64,000 nt of DNA from JACJWR01 sp963752505. GTDB taxonomy: Bacteria; Actinomycetota; Actinomycetes; S36-B12; UBA10799. The notes under the pieces are model-generated. The model saw only the letters and a list, made by a program, of their open reading frames with translations, had not been told where the DNA came from and ran no database searches. Made by a program: the position numbers and the translations under genes. The stretch covers positions 1 to 64,000 of the forward strand of contig CAVVYM010000009.1 in the NCBI GenBank assembly GCA_963752505.1, written 5' to 3'. Below, piece after piece: positions 32,873 to 42,769 of this stretch; position 1 is the first letter of the stretch; each line of letters starts with the position of its first letter.

Positions 32873-34531
32873 ATGAGTGAGGAAAGCACCGTCATGACAC
32901 AACGAGGCACCAGCCCGCGCACCGCACCGGCCTGGTCGGCACTGCAGACCCGAGCAGACCAGATCGGCGCCACCACCCTGCGCGAATTCTTCGACGCCGA
33001 TCCCGCGCGGGGGGCCTCGATGGTTGCCGAGGGCGCCGGGCTGTATCTCGACTACTCCAAGCAGCGCGTCGACGCCACCACTGTGGATCTGCTCGGGCAG
33101 TTGGCCGACCAGCGCGGACTGCGCGACTACTTCGAATCCATGTTCGCCGGTGAGCACATCAACGTCACCGAGAATCGTGCCGTGCTGCACGTCGCCCTGC
33201 GCATGCCGAAGGGTTCCAGCCTCATGGTCGACGGCGTGGACGTGGTGGCGGAGGTGCATGACGTGCTTGACCGCATGGCCGACTTCGCCAACCGGATTCG
33301 TGAGGGCGAATGGTTGGGGCATACGGGCAAGCCGATCAAGAACGTGGTCAACATCGGTATCGGCGGCTCGGACCTCGGTCCGGTAATGGCGTACGAGGCA
33401 CTGAAGCACTACAGCCGCAGGGACATGACCTTCCGCTTCGTCTCCAACGTCGATGGCACTGACTTCGTCGAGGCGGTGCACGACCTCGATGCCGCCGAGA
33501 CCCTGTTCGTCGTGTCGTCGAAGACGTTCACCACTCAGGAGACGATGACCAACGCCCATTCGGCACGCTCCTGGGCGGTGGCGGCGCTGGGCTCGCAGGA
33601 CGCGGTCGCCAAGCACTTCGTGGCGGTCAGCACCAACGCCGCGGGAGTGGCCGAATTCGGTATCGACACCGCGAACATGTTCGGCTTCTGGGACTGGGTA
33701 GGCGGGCGCTACTCGATGGATTCGGCCATCGGCCTGTCGACCATGCTGGCGATCGGCCCGGGCGAGTTCCACGCGATGCTCGCTGGGATGCACGAGATGG
33801 ACACCCACGCCCGCACCGCGCCCTGGCAACAGAACCTGCCCGTGCTGATGGGCCTGCTCAACGTGTGGAACCGCAACTTCCTCGGGACCTCCTCAGTCGC
33901 GGTGCTGCCCTACGAGCAGTACCTCGTGAGGTTTCCCGCCTACCTGCAGCAACTCACCATGGAGTCCAACGGCAAGAGCGTTCGCCTGGACGGCGAGTTG
34001 GTCGACACCGAGACCGGTGCGCTGTTCTGGGGCGAGCCTGGCACGAACGGCCAGCACTCGTTCTACCAACTCATCCACCAGGGCACGACCGTGATCCCCA
34101 GCGACTTCATCTTCTTCCGCAACACCCTCAATCCGCTGCCCGCAGCCGACGCTCCCGACCATCACGATCTGCTGGTGGCCAACTGCATCGCACAGTCCTC
34201 CGCGCTGGCCTTCGGCAAGACCGCCGACGAGGTCGCCGCCGAGGGCGTCGCGCCAGATCTCGTGAGTGCCAAGGTGATGCCGGGCAACAGGCCGAGCAAC
34301 ACTGTGGTGGCCGACATCGTCGATCCCCGTACACTGGGGCGACTCGTGGCTCTCTACGAGCACTCGGTGTTCACGCAGGGTGTCATCTGGGGCATCGACT
34401 CCTTCGACCAATGGGGGGTTGAGCTCGGCAAGGTGCTCGCCCGCAAGTTGACACCGATGCTGGTGGACGGCACCGAGGTGGCCGGATTTGACTCCTCGAC
34501 CTACGCACTCGCTGCGAAGTATCGGGGGTAA
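32873..34531 (+). CDS. pgi: Glucose-6-phosphate isomerase
   Basis: 552 residues. It interconverts glucose-6-phosphate and fructose-6-phosphate, sitting where glycolysis meets the pentose phosphate branch encoded upstream. Seen: NIGIGGSDLGPVMAYEAL, FVVSSKTFTTQETMTNA, FGFWDWVGGRYSMDSAIGL, the catalytic Glu of GEPGTNGQHSFYQLIHQG, and SFDQWGVELGKVLA near the end. ATG 32873 is used; a second ATG at 32894 with GAGGAAAG upstream is also possible, making the protein seven residues shorter. Fifteen bases before the metH start. Confidence 0.96.
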   Translation: MSEESTVMTQRGTSPRTAPAWSALQTRADQIGATTLREFFDADPARGASMVAEGAGLYLDYSKQRVDATTVDLLGQLADQRGLRDYFESMFAGEHINVTENRAVLHVALRMPKGSSLMVDGVDVVAEVHDVLDRMADFANRIREGEWLGHTGKPIKNVVNIGIGGSDLGPVMAYEALKHYSRRDMTFRFVSNVDGTDFVEAVHDLDAAETLFVVSSKTFTTQETMTNAHSARSWAVAALGSQDAVAKHFVAVSTNAAGVAEFGIDTANMFGFWDWVGGRYSMDSAIGLSTMLAIGPGEFHAMLAGMHEMDTHARTAPWQQNLPVLMGLLNVWNRNFLGTSSVAVLPYEQYLVRFPAYLQQLTMESNGKSVRLDGELVDTETGALFWGEPGTNGQHSFYQLIHQGTTVIPSDFIFFRNTLNPLPAADAPDHHDLLVANCIAQSSALAFGKTADEVAAEGVAPDLVSAKVMPGNRPSNTVVADIVDPRTLGRLVALYEHSVFTQGVIWGIDSFDQWGVELGKVLARKLTPMLVDGTEVAGFDSSTYALAAKYRG

Positions 34532-34545
34532 CCAGGAGGTAACAC

Positions 34546-37500
34546 GTGAGCGCATCGCTGCGCGAGGCACTGTCCACTCGAGTTGTCGTGGCCGATGGGG
34601 CCATGGGGACCATGCTGCAGGCGGCGAATCCCTCACTGGAGGACTTCGAGGGACTTGAGGGGTGCAACGAGATCCTCAACGTCACCCGGCCCGACGTCGT
34701 ACGTAGCGTGCACGATGCCTACTTCGAGGTGGGTGTCGATGCGGTGGAAACCAACACCTTCGGCGCCAACTGGGCCAACCTGGGTGAGTACGACATCGCC
34801 GACCGGATTCGAGAGTTGTCTCGCGCAGGTGCCGCCATCGCCAGGGAGTCCGCCGACTCCTGGAGTACCTCCGATCGGCCCCGTTGGGTGCTGGGATCGG
34901 TCGGGCCGGGCACCAAACTGCCCACCCTCGGCCACGTCGACTTCGAGACCCTGCGCGGCGCGTACGCCGAGAACGCACTCGGCCTGCTTGAGGGCGGATC
35001 CGACGCGATCCTCATCGAAACAGCCCAGGACCTATTGCAGGCCAAGGCGGCGATCATCGGCGCGCAAGACGCGATGGCCGAACTCGACTGCGACGTGCCG
35101 CTGATCGTGCACGTTACGGTCGAAACCACCGGAACCATGCTGCTCGGGTCGGAGATCGGCGCCGCGCTCAACGCGTTGGAAGCCCTCGGCATCGACATGA
35201 TCGGCCTGAACTGCGCGACCGGTCCGGCGGAGATGAGCGAGCACCTGCGCGTCCTCAGCCAGCAGGCCACGATCGGCGTCTCCTGCATGCCCAACGCGGG
35301 CCTGCCCCAGCTCAGTTCCGACGGTGCCTACTACCCGTTGAAGCCAGTCGAACTGGCGGACGCCCACGAGACCTTCGTGCGCGACTACGGCCTCGGCCTC
35401 GTCGGCGGCTGCTGCGGCACCACCCCGGAGCACTTGCGGCAAGTGGTCGACCGCGTGCGCGGGTTGGAGGTCAAGAAGCGCACACCCGCGCCCGAGCCGG
35501 GAGTCTCCAGTCTCTACCAACCAGTGCGGTTCGACCAGGACGTCACCTACCTGAGCATCGGCGAGCGCACCAACGCCAACGGCTCCAAGGCCTTCCGCGA
35601 GGCGATGCTTGAACAGCGCTGGGATGACTGCGTGCGCATCGCACGTGACCAGCAGCGCGATGGCGCCCACGTCCTGGACCTCTGCGTGGACTACGTCGGC
35701 CGCGATGGCTCCGCCGACATGTCGACGTTGGCGGGCATGTTCGCCACGGCCACCACGCTGCCTATCGTGCTGGACTCGACCGAACCCGACGTGTTGCGTG
35801 CCGGCCTGGAGAAGCTCGGCGGGCGCTGCATCGTCAACTCGGTGAACTACGAAGACGGCGATGGACCCGATTCGCGGTTCGCGCGCACCATGGCGCTGGT
35901 GCGTCGGCACGGTGCCGCCGTGGTGGCCCTCACCATCGACGAGGAGGGTCAGGCGCGCACGGCCGAGTGGAAGGTTCGGGTCGCCGATCGCCTCATCCGC
36001 GACCTCGTCGACAACTACGGCATGGACGTGGGCGACATCTTGGTCGACACCCTCACCTTTCCCATCGCAACCGGTCAGGAAGAGACCCGTCGCGACGGAA
36101 TTGAGACCATTGAGGCCATCCGCGCGCTCAAGGCGGCGCACCCCGGCGTGCACACCACGCTCGGCCTGTCCAACATTTCCTTCGGCCTCAACCCGGTTGC
36201 CCGCCAGGTGCTCAACAGCGTTTTCCTGCACGAATGCGTCGAGGCGGGTCTGGATTCGGCCATCGTGCACGCGTCGAAGATCCTGCCCATGAACCGTATT
36301 CCGGACGAGCAGAAGCAGGCGGCCCTGGACCTGGTCTACGACCGTCGCGAATACGACGCTACCGGCCAGATGACCTATGACCCGCTGGCACACTTCCTTC
36401 ACGTTTTCGCCGATGCGCAGGCCCAAGGCGGAGCCCAGAGCCGGGCCGAGGAGCTGGCCGCCCTGCCGCTCGACGAGCGCCTGGCGCGCCGCATCATCGA
36501 CGGCGAGCGCAACGGCCTGGAAGCGGACCTCGACGAAGCCATGGTCACCCGACCCCCGCTGGCAATCGTCAACGACGTCCTGCTCGCGGGCATGCGCACG
36601 GTGGGTGAGCTCTTCGGTGCTGGCGAGATGCAACTGCCCTTCGTGCTGCAGAGCGCCGAAGTGATGAAGACCGCGGTGGCCTACCTCGAGCCGCACATGG
36701 AGAAGACCGACGACGACGGCAAGGGCACCATCGTGCTCGCCACCGTGAAGGGCGACGTCCACGACATCGGCAAGAACCTCGTGGACATCATCCTGAGTAA
36801 CAACGGCTACACGGTGGTGAACATCGGCATCAAGCAGCCGGTCAACGCCATCCTGGAAGCTGCGCAGGAGCACAACGCCGATGCGATCGGCATGTCCGGC
36901 CTGCTGGTGAAGTCGACGGTCATCATGAAGGACAACCTGGCCGAGATGAACTCCCGCGGGATCGCTGAGCGGTTTCCGGTGATTCTCGGTGGTGCCGCGC
37001 TTACCCGGGCCTACGTCGAGCAGGACCTCGCGGACATGTTCGACGGGGAGGTGCGCTACGCCCGAGACGCCTTCGAGGGCCTGAGCCTGATGGACGCGGT
37101 CATGGCCGTCAAGCGGGGCGACCCCGGCGCTGAGTTGCCCGAACTGCGTCAACGTCGTGTCAAAGCCACCGGTGGCTCACGACGTGCCGAAGCACCCGAC
37201 GTGGTGGTGCCCGAACGGTCGGGCGTAGCCGCGGACGCTCCCATCCCTCCCGTGCCGTTCTACGGCGACCGCATCGTGAAGGGCATCCCGCTGGCTGACT
37301 ACGTCGCCTACCTCGACGAACGAGCCCTGTTCCGTGGGCAGTGGGGCCTCAAGCCGGCCAAGTCCGATCCCAGGACCTATGAGGAGATCGTCGCCGAGGA
37401 GGGCGTCCCACGGTTGCGCGAGTGGATGAGCCGGGTGCAGACCGAGGGCATGCTCGAAGCGGCCGTCATCTACGGCTACTGGCCGGCCTGGGCCCACGGC

Positions 37501-38055
37501 GAGCAGATCGTGATCGGCGACCCCGAGAACCCGCGCAGCGAGATCGGCAGGTTCTCCTTCCCGCGCCAGCAACGCGGTCGTTTCCTCTGCCTGGCCGACT
37601 ACGTGCGACCCGGCAAGCCCGACGGGTCAGCGCCCGACGAGGTCGACAACGTCGCCTTCCACATCGTCACCATGGGCAATGCCATCGCCGAGGCAGCCAA
37701 CGAGCTCTTCGCGGCCAACGCGTACCGCGACTACATGGAACTCCACGGCCTGTCCGTTCAACTCACCGAAGCGCTGGCCGAATACTGGCACTCGCGCGTG
37801 CGTGCCGAGTGGGGCATCGGGCATGGTGACTCACCGGAGATGGCGCGCATCCTCAAGCAGGAATACATCGGCGAACGCTACTCCTTCGGCTACCCGGCGT
37901 GCCCGGACCTTGAGCAGCAGACGCTGCTCTTCGAACTGCTCAAGCCGGAGCGGGTGGGTGTTGAGTTGAGCGAGGAGTTCCAATTGCACCCTGAGCAGTC
38001 GACGTCGGCGATCGTGTTTCATCACCCCGAGGCCATGTACTTCAACGCTGGGTAA
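34546..38055 (+). CDS. metH: Cobalamin-dependent methionine synthase
   Basis: 1169 residues from GTG 34546 (AGGAGGT upstream). It transfers the methyl group of methyltetrahydrofolate to homocysteine through cobalamin. Domain order: homocysteine/zinc domain (1-310; zinc ligands C223, C289 and C290), pterin-binding domain (about 340-600; SIGERTNANGSKAF), cap and B12-binding domain (about 640-880; GDVHDIGKNLV with axial ligand H739), and an activation domain for S-adenosylmethionine (about 900-1169; RGQWGLKP, RAEWGIGHGD and RYSFGYPACPD). Complete. No cobalamin riboswitch fits in the 14-bp gap to pgi. Counterpart of Rv2124c. Confidence 0.97.
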   Translation: MSASLREALSTRVVVADGAMGTMLQAANPSLEDFEGLEGCNEILNVTRPDVVRSVHDAYFEVGVDAVETNTFGANWANLGEYDIADRIRELSRAGAAIARESADSWSTSDRPRWVLGSVGPGTKLPTLGHVDFETLRGAYAENALGLLEGGSDAILIETAQDLLQAKAAIIGAQDAMAELDCDVPLIVHVTVETTGTMLLGSEIGAALNALEALGIDMIGLNCATGPAEMSEHLRVLSQQATIGVSCMPNAGLPQLSSDGAYYPLKPVELADAHETFVRDYGLGLVGGCCGTTPEHLRQVVDRVRGLEVKKRTPAPEPGVSSLYQPVRFDQDVTYLSIGERTNANGSKAFREAMLEQRWDDCVRIARDQQRDGAHVLDLCVDYVGRDGSADMSTLAGMFATATTLPIVLDSTEPDVLRAGLEKLGGRCIVNSVNYEDGDGPDSRFARTMALVRRHGAAVVALTIDEEGQARTAEWKVRVADRLIRDLVDNYGMDVGDILVDTLTFPIATGQEETRRDGIETIEAIRALKAAHPGVHTTLGLSNISFGLNPVARQVLNSVFLHECVEAGLDSAIVHASKILPMNRIPDEQKQAALDLVYDRREYDATGQMTYDPLAHFLHVFADAQAQGGAQSRAEELAALPLDERLARRIIDGERNGLEADLDEAMVTRPPLAIVNDVLLAGMRTVGELFGAGEMQLPFVLQSAEVMKTAVAYLEPHMEKTDDDGKGTIVLATVKGDVHDIGKNLVDIILSNNGYTVVNIGIKQPVNAILEAAQEHNADAIGMSGLLVKSTVIMKDNLAEMNSRGIAERFPVILGGAALTRAYVEQDLADMFDGEVRYARDAFEGLSLMDAVMAVKRGDPGAELPELRQRRVKATGGSRRAEAPDVVVPERSGVAADAPIPPVPFYGDRIVKGIPLADYVAYLDERALFRGQWGLKPAKSDPRTYEEIVAEEGVPRLREWMSRVQTEGMLEAAVIYGYWPAWAHGEQIVIGDPENPRSEIGRFSFPRQQRGRFLCLADYVRPGKPDGSAPDEVDNVAFHIVTMGNAIAEAANELFAANAYRDYMELHGLSVQLTEALAEYWHSRVRAEWGIGHGDSPEMARILKQEYIGERYSFGYPACPDLEQQTLLFELLKPERVGVELSEEFQLHPEQSTSAIVFHHPEAMYFNAG

Positions 38056-38094
38056 GGGGTTTGGCTTCCGGGCGCTTCGGCTTCCCTGGGGTGT

Positions 38095-40797
38095 CTAGGA
38101 GGCGTTGGATCGGCGGCGTAGGGCCTTCTCTACCTCTATCACCAGCGCTGGGACGACGGCGAGGGCGATGGCGATCCACCACTGTGACCCGTTGAGGGCG
38201 ACGGTACCCAGCAGCGGCTGCAGGCTGCTCCAGTCCACTGCCAGCCAGGTCAGCGCCAGTGGTGCCAGTAGCCAGGAGAAGTACACGGGGTAGGGGCCGA
38301 ACCAGCCCGGGGTCAGGTCGCGGCGTAGGGCTGCTGCGAGCAGCACTGTCGAGACGCCCATGACGGCGAACGTCATGGTTTGCCCAACTTCGGCGCCCCA
38401 GCCATTGCGGTCGGCGATGACGAAGCCCACCAGACCCACCACCGACTGCACCACTCCGAACACCAACCAGCGCGGCAGCGTGGACTTGTTCAGAATCGGC
38501 AGATCGGGATCTCGCGGCGGTGCATCCATCAGCCCGGGCTCGGATGCGTCGGTGGAGATCGCCAGCGCCGGGAACAGCCCGATCAAGAAGGTGACGAAGA
38601 TCAACTGCGAGGCCGTGAGTGCGTTGCCGGAATTGATGTTGAAAACGCTGGCGAGCAGCATGAGGCCGAGCACGCCGAACAGTCCGACCAGAACGTAACG
38701 GATCTGCGCGGTGATCTTGCTGTAGATGTCGCGACCGAGCTTCACGGCCGTGATGAGGGTGCCGAAGTTGTTGTCGGTGAGGATCATGTTGGCGGCCTGC
38801 TTTGTGACCTCCGCGCCGCTACCCATGGCAACACCGATGTCCGCCTTCTTCAAGGCGGCGGCGTCGTTGACCGCGTCGCCGGTCATCGCCACCACCGAAC
38901 CGTCGCGCTGCATGAGGGTGACCAGCCGCAGTTTGTCTTGCGGCGATACCCGACCGAAGACGTGCAGGCGCGGCAACGTGTCGATGAGTGCCTGATCGCT
39001 CATGCGTTCCATCTGCGCACCAGTAACCACCCCGGGGCCTAGGCCGAGATCCTTTGCGATGGCCTCGGCAGTCACGGCGTGATCGCCGGTGATCATGCGT
39101 ACTTCGATTCCGGCGTGCCGCGCGGTGCGAACCGCGTCGATCGCGGACGGTCGCAACGGGTCGATGATTCCTACGAGGGAAACGAACACCAGGTCGTTGA
39201 CCGCGGCCATCGGGTCCGCTGCGACCGCGTCTGCATCCTCAACAGGTCGGTCGACGTAGGCGAACGACATCACGCGAAGGCCCCGTCCGGCGAGGTCGGC
39301 ATTGGCCTGTCGAAGCTGTTCGGCAACGTCGTCGATGGGTACGACCTCGCCGCGCCACAGGGCCCTGTCGCAGCGGGCCAGCACAACGTCGGGGGCCCCC
39401 TTGACGAGCCCGATCAGGGAGTCCGGTGCGTCGTCGGTGAGCGGCGCGAGGTGGAACGTGGCCATGAACTTGTACGAGGAGTCGAATGGCACCAGCGCCA
39501 CCCTCGGATACTCGCGGCGGCTGATATCGGCATCGACGCCCATCTTCGCGGCCAGCACTACGAGGGCGAGTTCCGTCGGATCACCGATCACATTGCCTTC
39601 GGCGTCCACCCGTGCGTCGCTGCACAGCGTCAGGCCGTAGCCGAGTGCGTCGAAGTCCGGTAGTTGCGACCCTGCGCTGTGCAGGATCGCGCCCTGGCTG
39701 GAGTAGCCCTCGCCTTCGATGTGGAACCACTGACCGCCGGTGAACATGTCAACCGCGGTCATCATGTCCATGGTCAACGTGCCGGTCTTGTCGCTGTTGA
39801 TGGCCGACACCGAACCCAGCGTCTCCACGTCCGTCAGCGTGCGCACGATTGCCTTGGCGGCGGCGAGCCGCTGGGCGCCGTAGGAGAGCATCGCCGTCAG
39901 GAACGTCGGCAGCCCGGAGGGAATCGATGAGATGGCAGTCGCGATGGCGACGAGTGCGATCGTCGACCCGTCCAGACCCCGGGCGAATCCAATGGCCACG
40001 ATGAACGCCACCGCGAGCAGACAGACAATCGCCAGCCGGATGGTCAGTTGACGCAGCTCTTTCTGCAGCGGCGACGGTTCGGCCTGCACGGTGTTCAACA
40101 TGCTGGCGATGCGACCCATCTCAGTCGCCTCGCCGGTGGCCACGACCACTGCATCGCCGGAGCCACGCGTGATCGAGGTGTTGGCGAACAGCATGCTGGT
40201 CCGGTCACCCAGCCCCGCCTCCGGATCCGCAACAGCGGCGGCACCCTTGTCGACCGTGGTGCTCTCGCCGGTGAGGGAACTTTCGATCACCTGCAGATTC
40301 GCCGACGTCGTGATGCGGGCGTCGGCCGGCACGAGGTCACCCGCCTCGACCACGATGATGTCGCCGACCACGAGATCGACAGCGGGGATATCCGCCAGCA
40401 CGCCGTCGCGGCGAACGCGTGCGGTGGGAACCGCCATCGAGTTCAGCGCATCGGCGCTGGCCTGGGCCTTGTACTCCTGCTGCGCGCCCATCGAGACATT
40501 GAGCAACACCAGCAGGGCGACCAGGATGGCCGTTTCAGGTTGGCCAGCCAACACGCTGACGACAATGAGCACCGAGAGCAAAATCGTCATTGGGTCGCGC
40601 CACTGTCGGGCAATCAGGGCCCAGATGGTGGGCCGAGGCGCGGTCGGCAACGAGTTGGGACCGTCGCGATCCAGTCGTGCCGCGGTGGTGCCGGAATCCA
40701 GTCCGTTGACGGCATCGGACCCCAGCGCCGCCACAACGTCGGATGCCGGTTGGTTGAACCAATGAGCATTCGCCGTCGCATTGGTGGTGAGGGTCAT
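38095..40797 (-). CDS. P-type ATPase with atypical membrane motifs
   Basis: 900 residues, P2-like architecture. The cytoplasmic machinery is present: SLTGEST in the actuator, DKTGTLT with the phosphorylated Asp, KGAPDVVLARC and a TGDAVNDAAALKKADIGVAMG hinge (G and P of the usual TGDGVNDAP replaced by Ala). The transmembrane ion ligands of calcium pumps are not: M4 reads IPSGLP instead of IPEGLP, M5 has no Glu (IRYVLVGLFGVLGL), and M6 reads VTFLIGLFPAL instead of WVNLVTDGLPA. The N-terminal cation-ATPase domain (HWF...LDSGTTAARLDRDGPNSLP) is normal. Transported substrate unknown; may not be calcium. GAAGGA Shine-Dalgarno upstream of ATG 40797. Confidence 0.85.
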   Translation of the reverse strand: MTLTTNATANAHWFNQPASDVVAALGSDAVNGLDSGTTAARLDRDGPNSLPTAPRPTIWALIARQWRDPMTILLSVLIVVSVLAGQPETAILVALLVLLNVSMGAQQEYKAQASADALNSMAVPTARVRRDGVLADIPAVDLVVGDIIVVEAGDLVPADARITTSANLQVIESSLTGESTTVDKGAAAVADPEAGLGDRTSMLFANTSITRGSGDAVVVATGEATEMGRIASMLNTVQAEPSPLQKELRQLTIRLAIVCLLAVAFIVAIGFARGLDGSTIALVAIATAISSIPSGLPTFLTAMLSYGAQRLAAAKAIVRTLTDVETLGSVSAINSDKTGTLTMDMMTAVDMFTGGQWFHIEGEGYSSQGAILHSAGSQLPDFDALGYGLTLCSDARVDAEGNVIGDPTELALVVLAAKMGVDADISRREYPRVALVPFDSSYKFMATFHLAPLTDDAPDSLIGLVKGAPDVVLARCDRALWRGEVVPIDDVAEQLRQANADLAGRGLRVMSFAYVDRPVEDADAVAADPMAAVNDLVFVSLVGIIDPLRPSAIDAVRTARHAGIEVRMITGDHAVTAEAIAKDLGLGPGVVTGAQMERMSDQALIDTLPRLHVFGRVSPQDKLRLVTLMQRDGSVVAMTGDAVNDAAALKKADIGVAMGSGAEVTKQAANMILTDNNFGTLITAVKLGRDIYSKITAQIRYVLVGLFGVLGLMLLASVFNINSGNALTASQLIFVTFLIGLFPALAISTDASEPGLMDAPPRDPDLPILNKSTLPRWLVFGVVQSVVGLVGFVIADRNGWGAEVGQTMTFAVMGVSTVLLAAALRRDLTPGWFGPYPVYFSWLLAPLALTWLAVDWSSLQPLLGTVALNGSQWWIAIALAVVPALVIEVEKALRRRSNAS

Positions 40798-40958
40798 TAC
40801 TCGGTCCTTCGCAGAGCGGGCATGGGAACATCAATGGCACTACCGTCGCACATGTCGGTAGCTCACCGTGGCGCTTGGCCGGATACGCCGAGATGTTGGC
40901 GCATACGGCTCGCGCACCGCACCTCTCAGTGCCCGCGGGCGGAAAGTGACGGATAGAC

Positions 40959-41603
40959 GTGCCAGCAGCCGTGCTGTGGGATATGGATGGAACCCTCGTG
41001 CGCACCGAGGAACTGTGGATGGCCGCCGAGACGCAGACCATGGAATCATTCGGCGGTCATTGGGATGCCCAAGACCAAGCCGTGGCCGTGGGTGGCCCAT
41101 TCGACCGGGTGACGGAGTACATGGCCAAGCGCGTGGGGGTGGAGGTGGATACGCTCGCCGAACGGCTCAACCGCACCATCGAACACCTCGTCGCCACCCG
41201 GCACGTGCCCTGGATGCCCGGCGCTCGGCGATTGCACGAAGGACTCACCGCAGCCGGCGTACCGCAGGCGCTGGTGTCCAACTCCTGGCGAGAACTGATG
41301 AAGGCCGCGCTTGCCGACCTCCACACCTCGTTCGACGTCGTCATCGGAGGGGACGAGGTTGAACGCAGCAAGCCGGACCCGTTGCCCTACCTCACTGCGT
41401 GTGCCCGACTCGGCGTGCCACCGGAGGAGTGCATCGTGATCGAAGACTCCGCCACCGGAGTGGCTGCTGGGCTGGCCGCCGGGTGCGTGGTGCTCGGAGT
41501 TCCACATGTGGGGGAGTTGAATCCCCACCCGCGCCTGCACGTGACGACCTCACTCGAGCAGTGGACGCCGCAACGCCTCGTTGGACTGCTCACCGGAGAC
41601 TGA
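40959..41603 (+). CDS. HAD-superfamily phosphatase (beta-phosphoglucomutase-like)
   Basis: 214 residues from GTG 40959. Cytosolic phosphohydrolase or mutase of HAD subfamily IA. D8 and D10 in WDMDGTL form the nucleophile pair. QALVSNSWRELM holds the Ser motif, ERSKPDPLPYL the Lys motif, and VIEDSATGVAAGLAAG the acidic motif. An alpha-helical cap (about 18-85) is present. Similar to actinobacterial proteins near metH. Substrate not readable. Its 3' end overlaps the convergent membrane-protein gene by 54 bp. Confidence 0.88.
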   Translation: MPAAVLWDMDGTLVRTEELWMAAETQTMESFGGHWDAQDQAVAVGGPFDRVTEYMAKRVGVEVDTLAERLNRTIEHLVATRHVPWMPGARRLHEGLTAAGVPQALVSNSWRELMKAALADLHTSFDVVIGGDEVERSKPDPLPYLTACARLGVPPEECIVIEDSATGVAAGLAAGCVVLGVPHVGELNPHPRLHVTTSLEQWTPQRLVGLLTGD

Positions 41604-42731
41604 CGCGCCAGCATCGGTTGCGGCGTCGCCCTCGTCGACCTGGTCGACGTCGGCGGGCGCGGACTCCTCGTTGTCATCTGGATCCGGCGGCGCTTCGGCG
41701 ACAGCGACCCTGGGGTCGAAACGCTGCGTCCGCAGGAACATGAAGAAGCACCAGGTGGCCAGTGCGGACAGCGCGTGCCAGATCGCGTGGCCCTGGATGA
41801 GACTGTCGGGTTGGCAGAACCAGGTGTCCGGTTTGCCGAGGTTCCAGATGTAGAAGGCGCCGAGGAATGACGCTGTGCCCAGCCAGTACCAAGGGGTGTA
41901 CGTGCGTCGCACCGGCACGGCACCCTTCGAGATCAGCGCAGGCAACCAGAACAGGATCACCCACCAGTACTCGTCGAGGTTCATGACGATGGTCCAGGGA
42001 AACACCCCGAACAGAATCGCGACGCCGAAGCCGACCAGCCCGGAATACCAGCGGTACTTCTCCGACGGGAACCGGACCAGGGTCTCGCTGATGATCCACA
42101 AGGGGATCGCCACCGCGAACAACTCCAAGTTGATACCGAGGTCGGGGCCGAGCACCCAATAGCCAGCGGCGTAAGCCGCCACTGTGACGACGTAGGCGGT
42201 GGCGAACCAGCGAACGCGCCATCTGCCGAGCAACGCGAAGTTGTAGAGCACCGGCACCACGATGTACATGACCATCGAAACGTTGTCGGCCCAGGCACCG
42301 AAGAAGGTGTGGCTGGCGTGCATCAGCATGCTGCCGGGCCCGAGGAAGATGGCAGTCGCCGCGTACAGCAAGGCGATGGGCTGGTTGCCGATGAACGGAT
42401 TCCGGTGGGGCCGGTCGCGGCCGGTATCGCGGGCGAGAACCGCCATCATGGCAAGCCCGGCGGCGACGAACGCTAGGTTGCCCGCCACATTGACCGGCTC
42501 GCGGAGTACTCCGCCGGACACTCGCTCACACCAGCGCGACAGGTCCCCGATCGCGGGCTCATTGGCTGCGGCCGTCCACCAACCTGCGACGCCGCCGGCC
42601 GCCATCAGCACGCCGAAGATCGTCAGCAGCACGATGGCGACCGCAAGCGGCTGCCACGGCGATGGCTCGTCGGGGCGACGACGTCGACGGGTGCGGCGTT
42701 TGGGGTCGCGGGTGGGTTTGGTTCGCGCCAT
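41550..42731 (-). CDS. CREST/ceramidase-like membrane protein
   Basis: 393 residues: a basic N-terminus (RRTRRRRR), then about nine hydrophobic helices and an acidic tail. The metal-binding pattern of the CREST (alkaline ceramidase/PAQR/Per1) superfamily is seen: a Ser in GPGSML, HASHTFFGAWADN (H138/H141, D149), and GHAIWHALSALATW with a HxxxH near the C-terminal helices. Members are membrane hydrolases using zinc. The substrate in bacteria is not known. TAGTCT ends 7 nt before ATG 42731. Confidence 0.75.
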   Translation of the reverse strand: MARTKPTRDPKRRTRRRRRPDEPSPWQPLAVAIVLLTIFGVLMAAGGVAGWWTAAANEPAIGDLSRWCERVSGGVLREPVNVAGNLAFVAAGLAMMAVLARDTGRDRPHRNPFIGNQPIALLYAATAIFLGPGSMLMHASHTFFGAWADNVSMVMYIVVPVLYNFALLGRWRVRWFATAYVVTVAAYAAGYWVLGPDLGINLELFAVAIPLWIISETLVRFPSEKYRWYSGLVGFGVAILFGVFPWTIVMNLDEYWWVILFWLPALISKGAVPVRRTYTPWYWLGTASFLGAFYIWNLGKPDTWFCQPDSLIQGHAIWHALSALATWCFFMFLRTQRFDPRVAVAEAPPDPDDNEESAPADVDQVDEGDAATDAGASVSGEQSNEALRRPLLE

Positions 42732-42738
42732 AGGCGTC

Positions 42739-42744
42739 AGACTA
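42739..42744 (-). promoter_or_regulatory. -10 hexamer TAGTCT of CREST-like gene
   Basis: Ends 7 nt before ATG 42731 on the minus strand. Confidence 0.5.
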
Positions 42745-42769
42745 GACGCACCGACGCGTCAGGCGTGGA

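Noticed and set aside
34532..34545. Cobalamin riboswitch before metH
   Set aside because: Only 14 bp separate pgi and metH, too short; no cobalamin box was seen.
35032..37152. 706-codon open frame on the minus strand
   Set aside because: It lies opposite metH and arises from GC-rich codon bias. The metH frame has clear domains; this one has low-complexity Gln/His/Val content.
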